Source of the DNA: CADEFQ01 sp050249415
GTDB lineage: Bacteria > Pseudomonadota > Gammaproteobacteria > Steroidobacterales > Steroidobacteraceae
Length of the DNA stretch: 64,000 nucleotides
Direction of reading: 5' to 3'
Assembly (NCBI GenBank): GCA_050249415.1
Contig: JBFWQO010000008.1
Span: 124,001-188,000 of the forward strand
Position 1 is the stretch's first letter, and each line of letters begins with the position of its first letter. Made by a program: the position numbers and the translations under genes. The notes under the pieces were generated by a model, which searched no databases, had not been told where the DNA came from, and saw nothing but the letters and a program-made list of their open reading frames with translations. Shown in pieces: positions 34,453 to 43,260 of this stretch.

Positions 34453-34869
34453 CTTGTAGGTCGACAGCAGCAGGCTCGTCTCCGTGCTCGAGATGCCTTC
34501 CACGAGGCGAATCCGCGCGAGCACGCGGTCGAAAGCCTCGAGGCTGTCGGCGCGCAGCTCGGCGACGATGTCCCAGCGCCCGTTGGTGGTGTGCAGCGCG
34601 CTCACGGCGGGATCGCCGCGCAGGGCGCGGATCACGCCTTCGGTCCGGTTGCCCTCGACCAGAACCGTCATGAGGGCCCGGATGTGCTGCTCTTCGACCT
34701 GGGGCTTCAGGCGCAGCGTGTAGCCGACGATGACGCCGTCCGCTTCGAGCCGAGCGAGACGGTTGGTCACGGTCCCGCGCGCGACCCGCAGGGCCTTTGC
34801 GAGCGCAGCGACCGGCGTGCGCGCGTTGTCGCGCAGCAGTGCGATGAGTTGGCGGTCGATGTCGTCCAT
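34447..34869 (-). CDS. Lrp/AsnC-family regulator
   Basis: The 140-residue protein begins MDDIDRQLIALLRDNARTPV, a canonical AsnC HTH, with recognition region VARGTVTNRLARLEADGVIV. A RAM effector domain follows (VEEQHIRALMTVLVEGNR, TTNGRWDIVAELRADS). It is divergent from ornithine cyclodeaminase and arginase, so arginine, ornithine or proline is the likely effector. ATG 34869 is chosen over an upstream ATG at 34950 because the extra residues are not family-like and would cover the operator region. Confidence 0.88.
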   Translation of the reverse strand: MDDIDRQLIALLRDNARTPVAALAKALRVARGTVTNRLARLEADGVIVGYTLRLKPQVEEQHIRALMTVLVEGNRTEGVIRALRGDPAVSALHTTNGRWDIVAELRADSLEAFDRVLARIRLVEGISSTETSLLLSTYKL

Positions 34870-34930
34870 GGGCGCTCCGGCGCGGCGACGGTCCATCAAG
34901 TCTATACAAGATGCCAAGCCGATATGACGA

Positions 34931-34977
34931 ATTGCGCAATTAATGCTCACTATTGAGCAGTTTTCTGGCTACTCAAT
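34931..34977. promoter_or_regulatory. Putative Lrp/AsnC operator cluster
   Basis: Three dyads are packed in an AT-rich stretch between the AsnC and ornithine cyclodeaminase genes. They are a perfect ATTGCGCAAT (34931-34940), a perfect TGCTCA-N4-TGAGCA (34944-34959), and ATTGAG-N14-CTCAAT (34952-34977). Multiple phased sites are usual for Lrp-type octamers. The sites lie 50-100 bp upstream of the cyclodeaminase start. Confidence 0.55.
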
Positions 34978-35028
34978 GCCACGAGCGGAGCCGACACTGG
35001 GGGCTCAAGCTGGCATGGAGGGCGTCCC

Positions 35029-36081
35029 GTGGTGGATTACATCGGAGTTGAGCGAATCCAGGCTCTCATGGCCCGGGTGGGTGTGGCGCGGCTGCTCGGC
35101 GGCCTCGCGCAGGAGATCGAGACCGATTTCCTGCGGTGGGGCGATTTCGAGAAGTCGGCGCGCCATGCGATCCATTCCGCCGTCGGCGTGATCGAGCTGA
35201 TGCCGACCTCAGACGGCAAGCTGTACGCATTCAAATATGTCAACGGCCATCCCAAGAACACGGGCGAGGGCCTGCTGACGGTCACCGCGTTCGGCGTGCT
35301 CGCCGACGTCGGCACCGGCTACCCGCTGCTGCTTTCCGAGATGACCTTTGCGACCGCGCTGCGTACGGCGGCGACATCGGCGCTCGCGGCGCGCGCGCTG
35401 GCGCGCCCCTCGTGCCGGTCGATGGCGTTGATCGGCAACGGTGCGCAGAGCGAGTTCCAGGCGATCGCGTTCCATGCGCTGCTCGGCATCCGCGAACTGC
35501 GCGTCTTCGACGTGGATCCGCGCGCGACCGACAAGCTCGCCAGGAACCTCGCGACGCAGCGGCTCGCCGGCCTGCGCGTCGTCGGTTGCGCCTCGGCCGC
35601 CGAAGCCGCCCGCGGGGCCGACATCGTCACCACCGTGACGGCCGACAAGCGCAACGCAGTGATCCTCGCCCCCGAATCGATCGAGCCGGGCATGCACATC
35701 AATGCGCTCGGCGGCGACTGCCCCGGCAAGACCGAACTGCATGCCGATATCCTGCGCCGCGCCGACGCGCGCGTGTTCGTGGAGTTCGAGCCCCAGGCGC
35801 GCATCGAAGGCGAGATCCAGCAGCTCGAACCGGCGTTCGCGGTCACCGAGCTTTGCGAAGTGCTCGCCGGCCGTGCGCCCGGGCGCGCGTCGCGCGAGGA
35901 CGTGACGATCTTCGACTCGGTCGGCTTTGCACTCGAGGATTTCTCGACGCTGCATTACCTCCATCGCCTGAATCGCGAGCAGGGCGGGGCGCGGCACGGC
36001 ATCGACCTCGTGCCGGACCTCGCCGACCCGAAGGACCTGTTCTCGGGGCGGACTGCGACCGCCGTACGGGTACGGGCATGA
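35029..36081 (+). CDS. Ornithine cyclodeaminase
   Basis: The 350-residue protein of the ornithine cyclodeaminase/mu-crystallin family has FKYVNGHPKNTGEGLLTVTA (substrate lysine region), an NAD fold around MALIGNGAQSEFQAIAFHAL, and NALGGDCPGKTELHADIL near the active site. It converts ornithine to proline and ammonia with tightly bound NAD. The start is GTG 35029 (GTG 35032 also possible), with GGAG about 8 nt upstream. The stop overlaps the arginase ATG, so both enzymes are made together. It is regulated, by position, by the AsnC protein. Confidence 0.9.
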   Translation: MVDYIGVERIQALMARVGVARLLGGLAQEIETDFLRWGDFEKSARHAIHSAVGVIELMPTSDGKLYAFKYVNGHPKNTGEGLLTVTAFGVLADVGTGYPLLLSEMTFATALRTAATSALAARALARPSCRSMALIGNGAQSEFQAIAFHALLGIRELRVFDVDPRATDKLARNLATQRLAGLRVVGCASAAEAARGADIVTTVTADKRNAVILAPESIEPGMHINALGGDCPGKTELHADILRRADARVFVEFEPQARIEGEIQQLEPAFAVTELCEVLAGRAPGRASREDVTIFDSVGFALEDFSTLHYLHRLNREQGGARHGIDLVPDLADPKDLFSGRTATAVRVRA

Positions 36082-37100
36082 TGACTCCGGCCGCACCGCG
36101 CACGGCGAGCCTGATCGGCGTGCCGACGGACATCGGTGCAAGTGCCCGCGGCGCTTCGATGGGGCCCGAGGCGCTGCGCGTCGCGGGATTGCGCGAAGCG
36201 ATCGTGCGCCGTGGCATGCAGGTGATCGATTGCGGCAACCTGGGCGGACCGGCCAATCCCTGCCTGCCGCGCAGCGGCGCCTATCGGCATCTCGCGGAGG
36301 TGGCGGCGTGGAATGCGAGCCTGCACGACGCCGTGTACGCGCAGCTCGGAGCCGGGCGCCTGCCGATCGTGCTCGGCGGCGACCACAGTATCGGCATCGG
36401 GTCCGTGAGTGCCGTCGCGCGCCATTGCCGCGAGCGCGGCCGCAAGCTGCGCGTGCTGTGGCTCGATGCGCATTCCGACTTCAATACGGCCGATAGCTCG
36501 CCGAGCGGCAACCTCCACGGCATGCCGGTTGCCTGCCTGTGCGGTTTCGGCCCGCCGGAGCTCGTGAATCTCGGCGGCGCCACCCCCGCGATCCGCCCCG
36601 ACTGGCTGCGCCTCGTCGGCATCCGCAGCGTCGACGACGGCGAGGCCCGCTTCGTTTTCCAGCAGGGCCTCGAAGTCTTCGACATGCGCCGCATCGACGA
36701 AATCGGCGTGCGTGCGTCGATGGAGCTGGCACTCGACGGCCTCGATGCCGACACGCACCTGCACGTGAGTTTCGACGTCGATTTCCTCGATCCGCAGATC
36801 GCGCCGGGCGTCGGCACGACGGTGCAGGGCGGGCCGTCCTATCGCGAGGCGCAGCTGTGCATGGAAATGATCGCCGACACCGGGCGGCTCGCATCGCTCG
36901 ACATCGTCGAACTCAACCCGGCGCTCGATATCCGCAACCAGACGGCGACGCTCGCCGTCGAACTCGTCGAGTCGCTCCTCGGCAAGTCGACCCTGCCGCA
37001 GCGCACGTCGGCGGAACCGCGCAGCGCCGCGGCGCTGCAACGCTGGAACCCCGCGGAAAACCGGGGCGATCGGCCGCTGAAAGCCCCCTCGGCCCATTAG
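36078..37100 (+). CDS. rocF: Arginase
   Basis: The 340-residue protein has all manganese-ligand motifs of the ureohydrolase family: VLGGDHSIGIGS, WLDAHSDFNTADSSPSGNLH and VSFDVDFLDPQIAPGVGTTV. The NxxS/SGNxHG substrate loop typical of true arginase is present, as opposed to agmatinase. It hydrolyses arginine to ornithine and urea, feeding the overlapping cyclodeaminase gene. Together they turn arginine into proline in two steps. The C-terminus has about 25 extra residues of low complexity. Confidence 0.92.
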   Translation: MMTPAAPRTASLIGVPTDIGASARGASMGPEALRVAGLREAIVRRGMQVIDCGNLGGPANPCLPRSGAYRHLAEVAAWNASLHDAVYAQLGAGRLPIVLGGDHSIGIGSVSAVARHCRERGRKLRVLWLDAHSDFNTADSSPSGNLHGMPVACLCGFGPPELVNLGGATPAIRPDWLRLVGIRSVDDGEARFVFQQGLEVFDMRRIDEIGVRASMELALDGLDADTHLHVSFDVDFLDPQIAPGVGTTVQGGPSYREAQLCMEMIADTGRLASLDIVELNPALDIRNQTATLAVELVESLLGKSTLPQRTSAEPRSAAALQRWNPAENRGDRPLKAPSAH

Positions 37101-37198
37101 CCCCGCCGCGTCGTCGATGCCCGCCGGCGTCAGCAGCGCCTGCCCGGGCCCATGGGGAAGCTGGAACGGGATGACTCCCGGGACTGCAAGGCGGAGCG

Positions 37199-37819
37199 CT
37201 AGCGACGCGGACAGACCGGCGTCTTCGAGCGCACGAGCGCCATCAGTTCCTCGAACTTCACGAGATCGGCGGCGGTCGGCTTCGGGCCGTCGCCGCCGAG
37301 GAACGCGCCGAACACCGAGGCGCCGCTCGCGTCGTAGGCGAGGATGCCGCGCGGGGCAACCTGGTCCTTGTCCTTCGAGCCGAGCGTGACGGCGTAGACC
37401 GACGCATACAGGTCGGGCCTGAGGTGGCCGCGCAGCGGCTGCGTGTACGCGATGTTGAAATACCGGCTCGTCTTCGACGGCGTGCCTTTGCCCGCCGCAC
37501 TCGCGATCTCGAAAACGTCCGGTCCTTTCATGATGAGGAACGTGAGCTGGCTCATCTCGCCGAGCTTGGCCCAGATCGCGGCGAAATCCGCCCCGGGCGC
37601 CGACGCGGCGACGTCGGCGCCGAGCGCGCTCACGACGGTCGCCTCGGGCAGCTTCAGGCGCGCGGCCGCGACCGGAGGCATCGTGGCGGGATGCTCCGCG
37701 TAAAAATCGGCGACCTGCTTCGCCTCTTCGGGGGTTGCGCAGAATGGGTCGGCGAGCGCGGGTGCCGCGAGGGCGAGCCCCCATGTGGCGAGGAGTGTGC
37801 CGGCGAACGTCCTGTGCAT
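37199..37819 (-). CDS. Exported ChuX/HutX-like haem-binding-family protein
   Basis: The 206-residue protein has a clear signal peptide (TFAGTLLATWGLALAAPALA). A domain resembling ChuX/HutX follows: LKLPEATVVSALGADVA, FAAIWAKLGEMSQLTFLIMK, SRYFNIAYTQPLRGHLRPDL and ASGASVFGAFLGGDGPKP. Known ChuX/HutX proteins are cytoplasmic haem carriers, so an exported version is unusual. No haem uptake genes are nearby. It lies 4 nt after the nitrilase gene and ends a four-gene minus-strand cluster with ferredoxin first. Confidence 0.65.
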   Translation of the reverse strand: MHRTFAGTLLATWGLALAAPALADPFCATPEEAKQVADFYAEHPATMPPVAAARLKLPEATVVSALGADVAASAPGADFAAIWAKLGEMSQLTFLIMKGPDVFEIASAAGKGTPSKTSRYFNIAYTQPLRGHLRPDLYASVYAVTLGSKDKDQVAPRGILAYDASGASVFGAFLGGDGPKPTAADLVKFEELMALVRSKTPVCPRR

Positions 37820-37823
37820 GGCG

Positions 37824-38846
37824 CTATCCCTTCTTCCAGAGAGCCGGGTCGGCGAGATACCGGGCGGCATCGCGGCCGTCGGTCGGCTGGTAGTGCGAGT
37901 AGAGGTTCGGTGGAAAGGCTTCAACGTAGTTCGCGTACAGGTCCTTGTACAGCGACGGGTGGATGTTGGGCAATCGCCGCTTGTCGCGGAACGCACGGAT
38001 CGGGATGCGCGCGAGCACCGGTCCTTCGTGTGGCGAGTTCGCCTTCGCGAGCAGTGCGCCGTCCGGGCCGTAGATCGCGCTCCCGCCCGAGCTGATGTCG
38101 TCGAACGAGCCGGGATTGCCGGGCGAGATCGCGTTGTTCGCGATGGCGGTGTACATCTGGTTGTAGCGGGCATTGGCGCGGATGTCGAATTCGTCGAAGC
38201 CGCCCGTCGCCGTGCGCAGCATGATCTCCCCGCCCTTGAGCGCGAACGCGCGGATGATCTCCGGCTCGAGCTGGGTCGAGGTGGTGCAGATGTTGCCGAT
38301 CGGCGTGCGCGTCACCGGCACCACTTCCCCGGCGCCGTACATCTCGACGTACTGGTCGAGCGCATCGAAGATCGTCGTCGTGAAGATCTCGAATGCGCCG
38401 CCGAAGAGTCCCTTGATGTTGCGGGCTTTCCAGTGCCGGCCGACGATCTGCCCCTCGCGATCGATGATCGTCGTGATCGACAGGATGTGGTTCGGCCACG
38501 CCGGATCGCGCACGTAGGAACCGAACACGACGTAGCAGCCGTAGCGCTTCGCGCGCGCCGCGATCGCTTCGGTCTCGGGGCCGGGGATCTCGATCGCGAC
38601 CTTCAGCAGGTCCTCGCGCCGCCAGCGGGGATCGAAGCCGGTGAGCGGGAACTCGTGGAACATCACGAGGTCCTTCGGCCCGAGCCAGCCGTTGGCGGCG
38701 TCGATCAGGCCGAGCATGTGCGCGAGGTTCGCCCCGAGCGTCGCGTCGCGGTCCCGCACGTCGACCGCGCGCACCCGCGACTGGACGACGCATAGCGAAA
38801 TCTCGTCGCGCGCGAGCGGCACTGCGGCGTAGGGGGGCGTGCTCAC
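37824..38846 (-). CDS. Nitrilase-superfamily C-N hydrolase
   Basis: The 340-residue protein shows the Glu of the triad in VMFHEFPLTG and Lys in GRHWKARNIKGLFGG. The presumed nucleophile Cys is in TPIGNICTTSTQLEPEIIRA. The segment after Cys differs from the usual CxDxxFPE, so this is a divergent branch. The large insert before Cys (ALDQYVEMYGAGEVVPV) resembles long aliphatic amidase/formamidase-like members. It probably hydrolyses an amide or nitrile of unknown structure. It lies between the orphan membrane protein and the exported ChuX-like protein. Confidence 0.8.
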   Translation of the reverse strand: MSTPPYAAVPLARDEISLCVVQSRVRAVDVRDRDATLGANLAHMLGLIDAANGWLGPKDLVMFHEFPLTGFDPRWRREDLLKVAIEIPGPETEAIAARAKRYGCYVVFGSYVRDPAWPNHILSITTIIDREGQIVGRHWKARNIKGLFGGAFEIFTTTIFDALDQYVEMYGAGEVVPVTRTPIGNICTTSTQLEPEIIRAFALKGGEIMLRTATGGFDEFDIRANARYNQMYTAIANNAISPGNPGSFDDISSGGSAIYGPDGALLAKANSPHEGPVLARIPIRAFRDKRRLPNIHPSLYKDLYANYVEAFPPNLYSHYQPTDGRDAARYLADPALWKKG

Positions 38847-38883
38847 GGTGCCCCCCGTGCCGTCAGGCGTGCGCGGCGCGCGC

Positions 38884-39837
38884 CTATTTCTTCTCCGCCG
38901 TGCCGCGCTGCTCCCGATCGATCTCCGCCTTCACGTGGGCCGGCGTGCGCGATGCGAGCCAGGCCGCGATCACGAGGCCGACCGTGAACAGACTCATCTC
39001 GAGGCCGTATTCCCATGGCTTTTCCCAGAACTCCGTGAACAGGTGCCAGCGGCCGGCGATCTCCACCGCATTCCAGACGATGATCGCGGTCGGAATCCCG
39101 TAGCGGATCGCGGTCGTGACCTTCCAGAACTTTATCAGCCGCAGGAAAAGATAACCGCCCCAGATCACCATCAGGAAGGCGATGCCGTAGGTCACCGGGT
39201 GGTGGTCGCCGAGGATGTTCTCGTCGTAGATGAACAGGAGCAGCAGGTAGCAGAACCAGAGCACGTAGATCGTCTCGAGCGACGTGATCGCCGCGAAGTT
39301 GCGCGGATAGCCGGGTGTCGGCTTGCCGGTCTTGAGTCCCATGTGGCGCTGGATCCACAGGAACATGTTGCACTTCGTCTCCTTGTTCATGAGGAAGTAC
39401 ACGAGCGTCGAGGCCATCACGCCGACCGACGACATCATCACGAGGTACTCGCCCTTGGTGGCGATCTCGCCGGGCACCCGCGGGTCCATCAGGTCGGGCA
39501 CGCCGAGCATGCCCTTGGCCCACACGAACGAGAATTCGATCCAGCCGGTCCACAGGAAGGTGCCCGCCCAGAAGCCGTACCAGGTGGCGGACACTTCGTT
39601 CGTCTTCTTCATGCCGACGAAAAGCAGCACGGCGCCGAAGAGCCCGAGCGCGAACGCCGACTGCAGCACGTACTGCTCGCCGAAGACGTCTTCCATCAGG
39701 ATCATCACCGTGTGGCCGAGCGCCTGGACCACGAACACGATCAGGAACGCGAGCAGGCCGATGTAGGGCGGCCGGTACAGGAGCCTTTTCAGGCGGCTCT
39801 GCGAGGCGGGTGCGGTGTCGTTCGGCACGGCGTTCAT
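38884..39837 (-). CDS. Multi-spanning membrane protein of unknown function
   Basis: I do not recognise a family. The 317-residue protein has about seven or eight hydrophobic segments, such as YIGLLAFLIVFVVQALGHTV, FALGLFGAVLLFVG, WFCYLLLLFIYDE and YGIAFLMVIWGGYLFLRL. Charged loops contain conserved-looking KKTNEVSATWYGF and NKETKCNMFLWIQRH. The C-terminus is short and charged. The start ATG 39837 overlaps the ferredoxin stop (ATGA), implying a tight functional link with an iron-sulfur electron carrier. A quinone- or haem-linked membrane redox component is one guess. Confidence 0.72.
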   Translation of the reverse strand: MNAVPNDTAPASQSRLKRLLYRPPYIGLLAFLIVFVVQALGHTVMILMEDVFGEQYVLQSAFALGLFGAVLLFVGMKKTNEVSATWYGFWAGTFLWTGWIEFSFVWAKGMLGVPDLMDPRVPGEIATKGEYLVMMSSVGVMASTLVYFLMNKETKCNMFLWIQRHMGLKTGKPTPGYPRNFAAITSLETIYVLWFCYLLLLFIYDENILGDHHPVTYGIAFLMVIWGGYLFLRLIKFWKVTTAIRYGIPTAIIVWNAVEIAGRWHLFTEFWEKPWEYGLEMSLFTVGLVIAAWLASRTPAHVKAEIDREQRGTAEKK

Positions 39838-40172
39838 ACTCTTTTCTCCGGCATTTCGAGATATTGGAGCTTGGCGTCGACACTGTCCCACCGGGCGGCG
39901 TCGGCAGGGGCGTCGCCCTTGCGCGTGATCACGGGCCACAGGGCCGAGAGCTCGCGGTTCAGGGCCAGGAATTGTGTCATGGCGGGCGGCAGGTCGTCCT
40001 CGGCGGCGATGGCATTGACGGGGCATTCCGGCACGCAGAGCGTGCAGTCGATGCACTCGACGGGATCGATCACGAGGAAGTTCGGTCCTTCGTGGAAGCA
40101 GTCGACCGGGCAGACCTCGACGCAGTCCTGGTACTTGCAGCGTATGCAGCTTTCAGTCACGGCATGCGTCAT
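39834..40172 (-). CDS. fdxA: 7Fe ferredoxin (FdxA type)
   Basis: The 112-residue ferredoxin starts MTHAVTESCIRCKYQDCVEV. The cysteine pattern CIRCKYQDC...CPVDC and CIDCTLCVPECP is that of a [3Fe-4S][4Fe-4S] FdxA protein. The extended C-terminal tail (about 50 residues) is also a family trait. A perfect AGGAGG lies 6 nt upstream of ATG 40172. It is the first gene of the cluster and overlaps the membrane-protein gene. It may donate electrons to that protein, or to the P450 elsewhere in the window. Confidence 0.92.
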   Translation of the reverse strand: MTHAVTESCIRCKYQDCVEVCPVDCFHEGPNFLVIDPVECIDCTLCVPECPVNAIAAEDDLPPAMTQFLALNRELSALWPVITRKGDAPADAARWDSVDAKLQYLEMPEKRV

Positions 40173-40283
40173 CGGGTTCCTCCTCGGCGACGCAGTGTAG
40201 GCACTGCGTGCCGGGGCGTGTGTCAACGGTGTGTCAACGCCGCAGCAAGGGCTGCGGCAGGGGCGAATCTGTCCGCCTGTCGG

Positions 40284-41672
40284 CTAGGTAATGTCGGCCA
40301 ACGGGAGGTGGACTTCGAGCGCGAGCCCCCCTTCGGCGCGGCGCCGCCGGGCGTGCACACGGCCGCCGTGCAGCCTGAATATGCGGCGCGCGATGGCGAG
40401 GCCGAGGCCCGTTCCTGCACCGCGATCGGCGGCCGTGGCGCCGCGATCGGGCGACGTCGCGCCGCGGGGCACCCGGAACCACGGCTCGAAAATGCGTTCC
40501 AGCAGGTTCTCCGGCACGCCCGGCCCTTCATCCAGCACCAGGACCTCGATGTCCTCGCCCGCCGTCGCGACGATCTCGACGCGAGTGCCCGCGGCGCTGT
40601 GCCGGACCGCGTTGCGCACGAGGTTCTCGAAGGCGCTGTGGAGCAGGTCGGTATCGCCGACCACGAGCAGCCGCGAATCCGCGCGCAACTGCACGCCTAC
40701 GTCGCGGGCGGTGGCCTCCACCCGGGCGTCCTCCGCGATCTCCCGCAACAGCTCGTCGAGGCGCACGAGACGCCGCACGAGCGATGCGGTGTCGTCGAGG
40801 CGCGAGTAGCGAAGTATGTCGCCGATCAGCGCATCCATGCGGCGGATCTCGCGCTCGATGCGCTCGCGATCGACCGTCGCGAGTTCGTTGCGATGCGCGG
40901 ACAACACGATCGCCGCCTGCAAGCGCGTGAGCGGTGAGCGCAGTTCGTGCGAGACGTCGCGCAGCAGGCGCTGGCGCTGCTCGAGCAGGCGTTCGAGGCG
41001 GTCGGCCATCGCATTGAAGTCGGTCGCGAGCGCGCCGAGCTCGTCGCTGCGTGCTGCGATGCGCGGCGGCACGCGCGCCTCGACATGGCCGGAGGCGAGG
41101 CCGCGAACGGCGAGCTGCAGTTCCATGATCGGGCGCGTCAGCGCGCGCGCGACGATCCACGCGGCGGCACCGATCACCAGCAGCGCGACCGCGAGCAACC
41201 CGAGCGTCGTCGTGCTGCTGCCCCAGGGGCCGACGTCGCGCGGCATCACGAACATCGACAGCACCTCGCCGCGGGGCGAGATCAGCTGCGGTGCGAGTAC
41301 CGTGGGGCGGTAGTTGGCCGGGTGCGGGTCGCGCCCGTGCGCGGCGATCGCCCGCATCATCCGCGCCGACCACCCGGGCAGTGCGCGCCCGAGCAATTCC
41401 GAGCCGTCCGGCGCGACGATATAGACGGTCACGTCGCTCGGCAGTCCCTTGTCGGTGCGCAGGAGCCACGCGCGCAGACCCTCGACGCCGCCCGCCGAGT
41501 ACGCGTCGGCTGCCTGCCGCCCGAGCGTGCTCTGGCGCGCGTGCACGTAGCCTTCGAGTTCGCGCGAGACCAGCAGCGCCGTGGTGACGAGCGCGAGCAC
41601 GATGAACAGCACGATCGCGGCCGCGACGGTGAGGAACAGCCGCCAGTAGAGCGGTGAGCCGGGCGGGCGCAT
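40284..41672 (-). CDS. Sensor histidine kinase (CpxA-like)
   Basis: The 462-residue kinase has a membrane helix (LFLTVAAAIVLFIVLALVTT), a periplasmic sensor of about 130 residues and a second helix (TLGLLAVALLVIGAAAWIVA). HAMP follows, then the phospho-acceptor His in RDVSHELRSPLTRLQAA, the N box AFENLVRNAVRHS, the G1 box LDEGPGVPEN, and GTGLGLAIARRIF. The order and SHELRSPLTR fit the CpxA group, which senses envelope stress. It overlaps its response regulator by one base. No target gene is evident nearby. Confidence 0.9.
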   Translation of the reverse strand: MRPPGSPLYWRLFLTVAAAIVLFIVLALVTTALLVSRELEGYVHARQSTLGRQAADAYSAGGVEGLRAWLLRTDKGLPSDVTVYIVAPDGSELLGRALPGWSARMMRAIAAHGRDPHPANYRPTVLAPQLISPRGEVLSMFVMPRDVGPWGSSTTTLGLLAVALLVIGAAAWIVARALTRPIMELQLAVRGLASGHVEARVPPRIAARSDELGALATDFNAMADRLERLLEQRQRLLRDVSHELRSPLTRLQAAIVLSAHRNELATVDRERIEREIRRMDALIGDILRYSRLDDTASLVRRLVRLDELLREIAEDARVEATARDVGVQLRADSRLLVVGDTDLLHSAFENLVRNAVRHSAAGTRVEIVATAGEDIEVLVLDEGPGVPENLLERIFEPWFRVPRGATSPDRGATAADRGAGTGLGLAIARRIFRLHGGRVHARRRRAEGGLALEVHLPLADIT

Positions 41673-42385
41673 CACGTGCCTTCCCCGGCATTGTCGAGCA
41701 CGTAGCCGTGGCCGCGCACGCCGCGGATACGCGGGCTCTCGACCCCGGCGTCGGCGAGCTTGCGCCGCAGCTTGCTCACGATCGTGTCGATGCTGCGGTC
41801 GTACGGCTCGAGCGGCCGCTGCAGCGCGAATGCGGTCAGTTCGGCGCGCGACAGGACTTCGCCGTGCCGGCGCATCAGCACCTCGACCACGCGCAGTTCG
41901 GCGGGCGTGAGCGCGACGAGGACGCCGTCCGCGTGCAGCTCGAAACGCCTGAGATCGAGCCGCAAACCGCCCGCGGCGAGTTCGCTCGGCGCGCCCTCGG
42001 GCGCGCGCAGCGGCGTGCGTTTCAGGATCGCGCGGATGCGGGCCGCGAGCTCGAGCGGATTGAAGGGCTTCGCGAGATAATCGTCGGCGCCGCCGGTGAG
42101 CCCGGCGATGCGCTCCGCGTCGGCGCCCCGCGCCGTGAGCATGATCACCGGCAGCTCGGAATGCTGCCGCAACCGCGCCAGGACCTCGAAGCCGCTCACG
42201 TCCGGCAACATCACGTCGAGCACGACGAGGTCCGGCGGATCTTCCCCGATGCGCTCGAGCGCCGCCTCGCCTCCGCCCACGCACGACACCCCGAAGCCGT
42301 GCAACTGCAGGATCTCCCCGAGCATCGTCGCGAGGCCTTCATCGTCGTCGACGAGCAGTATCCGGGGTGGCGCAGGCGCGGTCAT
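41672..42385 (-). CDS. OmpR-family response regulator (CpxR-like)
   Basis: The 237-residue regulator has a receiver domain with ILLVDDDEGLATMLGEIL, the phospho-Asp in LVVLDVMLPDVSGFEVL, and Lys in DDYLAKPFNPLEL. A winged-helix domain follows (LTPAELRVVEVLMRRHGEVL, DRSIDTIVSKLRRKL, IRGVRGHGYVLD). Its stop and the kinase start share one base (TGATG). ATG 42385 is preferred to the longer frame. It is divergent from the LOG gene, with 85 bp between them. Confidence 0.92.
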   Translation of the reverse strand: MTAPAPPRILLVDDDEGLATMLGEILQLHGFGVSCVGGGEAALERIGEDPPDLVVLDVMLPDVSGFEVLARLRQHSELPVIMLTARGADAERIAGLTGGADDYLAKPFNPLELAARIRAILKRTPLRAPEGAPSELAAGGLRLDLRRFELHADGVLVALTPAELRVVEVLMRRHGEVLSRAELTAFALQRPLEPYDRSIDTIVSKLRRKLADAGVESPRIRGVRGHGYVLDNAGEGT

Positions 42386-42470
42386 CGGGCGTCGAGAATA
42401 CGGTACGTGACGCGTTCGATACAGGCGCGGGCCGCTCGCCAACCGGCTGCGGGCACGATATCGTCTGCCC

Positions 42471-43259
42471 ATGCAGCAGCAGGCAGCCGACGCGCCCTCG
42501 AACGCGGCGCAGAAAGATTCGCCGTCCTATCGGCTGGCGGCCCTCGACCAGGACTACCTGCTCGGCGACTCGACGCGGGGCGTGCGCTTCCAGCTCGAAT
42601 ACTCCAAGGCCGAGGAGGCGCTGCGGCGCTGGCACGTGCACTCGACGATCGTCGTGTTCGGCAGCGCGCGGATCCGTGAGGACGACCCGGGTCGACGGGG
42701 CGCCTGGTACGCCGAGGCCCGCCGATTCGGGCGCATCGCGTCCGAGCGCGGCGGAGCGCTGCGCACCGACGGCTGTCTGCGCGAAAACGTGATCGCGACG
42801 GGCGGCGGCCCGGGCATCATGGCAGCGGCGAATCGCGGCGCGACCGACGCCGGGGCGCCGTCGATCGGCTTCAACATCACGCTGCCGCAGGAACAGGAGC
42901 CGAACCCGTACACGACGCCCGAGCTCACGTTCCGCTTCCACTACTTCGCGATGCGCAAGATGCACCTCGCGATGCGCGCCAACGCGCTCGTCGTGTTCCC
43001 GGGCGGGTTCGGCACGCTCGACGAGTTGTTCGAGATCCTGACCTTGCAACAGACCCGCAAGGCGCCGCGCATTCCGACCGTGCTCGTCGGCCGGGAATAC
43101 TGGACATCGGTGATCCGCGTCGATGCGCTCGTCGCGCAGGGCATGGTGGATGCGGCGGACCGCTTGCTGTTCCGCTACGCCGAGGACTCCGAGGAGGCGT
43201 GGGCGCAGCTTGCGACGAGCAGCGGGATCAACGGCGCGGCTCGCGCCGGGGCGCCCTGA
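42471..43259 (+). CDS. LOG-family phosphoribohydrolase-like protein
   Basis: This 262-residue Rossmann protein has VVFGSARIREDDPG, VIATGGGPGIMAAANRGA and the catalytic/nucleotide motif VVFPGGFGTLDELFEIL. The family is known as cytokinin riboside 5'-monophosphate phosphoribohydrolase; in bacteria many members hydrolyse nucleotide monophosphates at the N-glycosidic bond. The N-terminal extension of about 60 residues is a feature of the larger TIGR00730 group. The next gene starts one base after its stop. Confidence 0.87.
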   Translation: MQQQAADAPSNAAQKDSPSYRLAALDQDYLLGDSTRGVRFQLEYSKAEEALRRWHVHSTIVVFGSARIREDDPGRRGAWYAEARRFGRIASERGGALRTDGCLRENVIATGGGPGIMAAANRGATDAGAPSIGFNITLPQEQEPNPYTTPELTFRFHYFAMRKMHLAMRANALVVFPGGFGTLDELFEILTLQQTRKAPRIPTVLVGREYWTSVIRVDALVAQGMVDAADRLLFRYAEDSEEAWAQLATSSGINGAARAGAP

Positions 43260-43260
43260 C

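Noticed and set aside
40284..42284. A 666-codon frame spanning kinase and part of the regulator
   Set aside because: The kinase starts at 41672 with a membrane helix; sequence upstream in that frame is the shadow of the response regulator gene.
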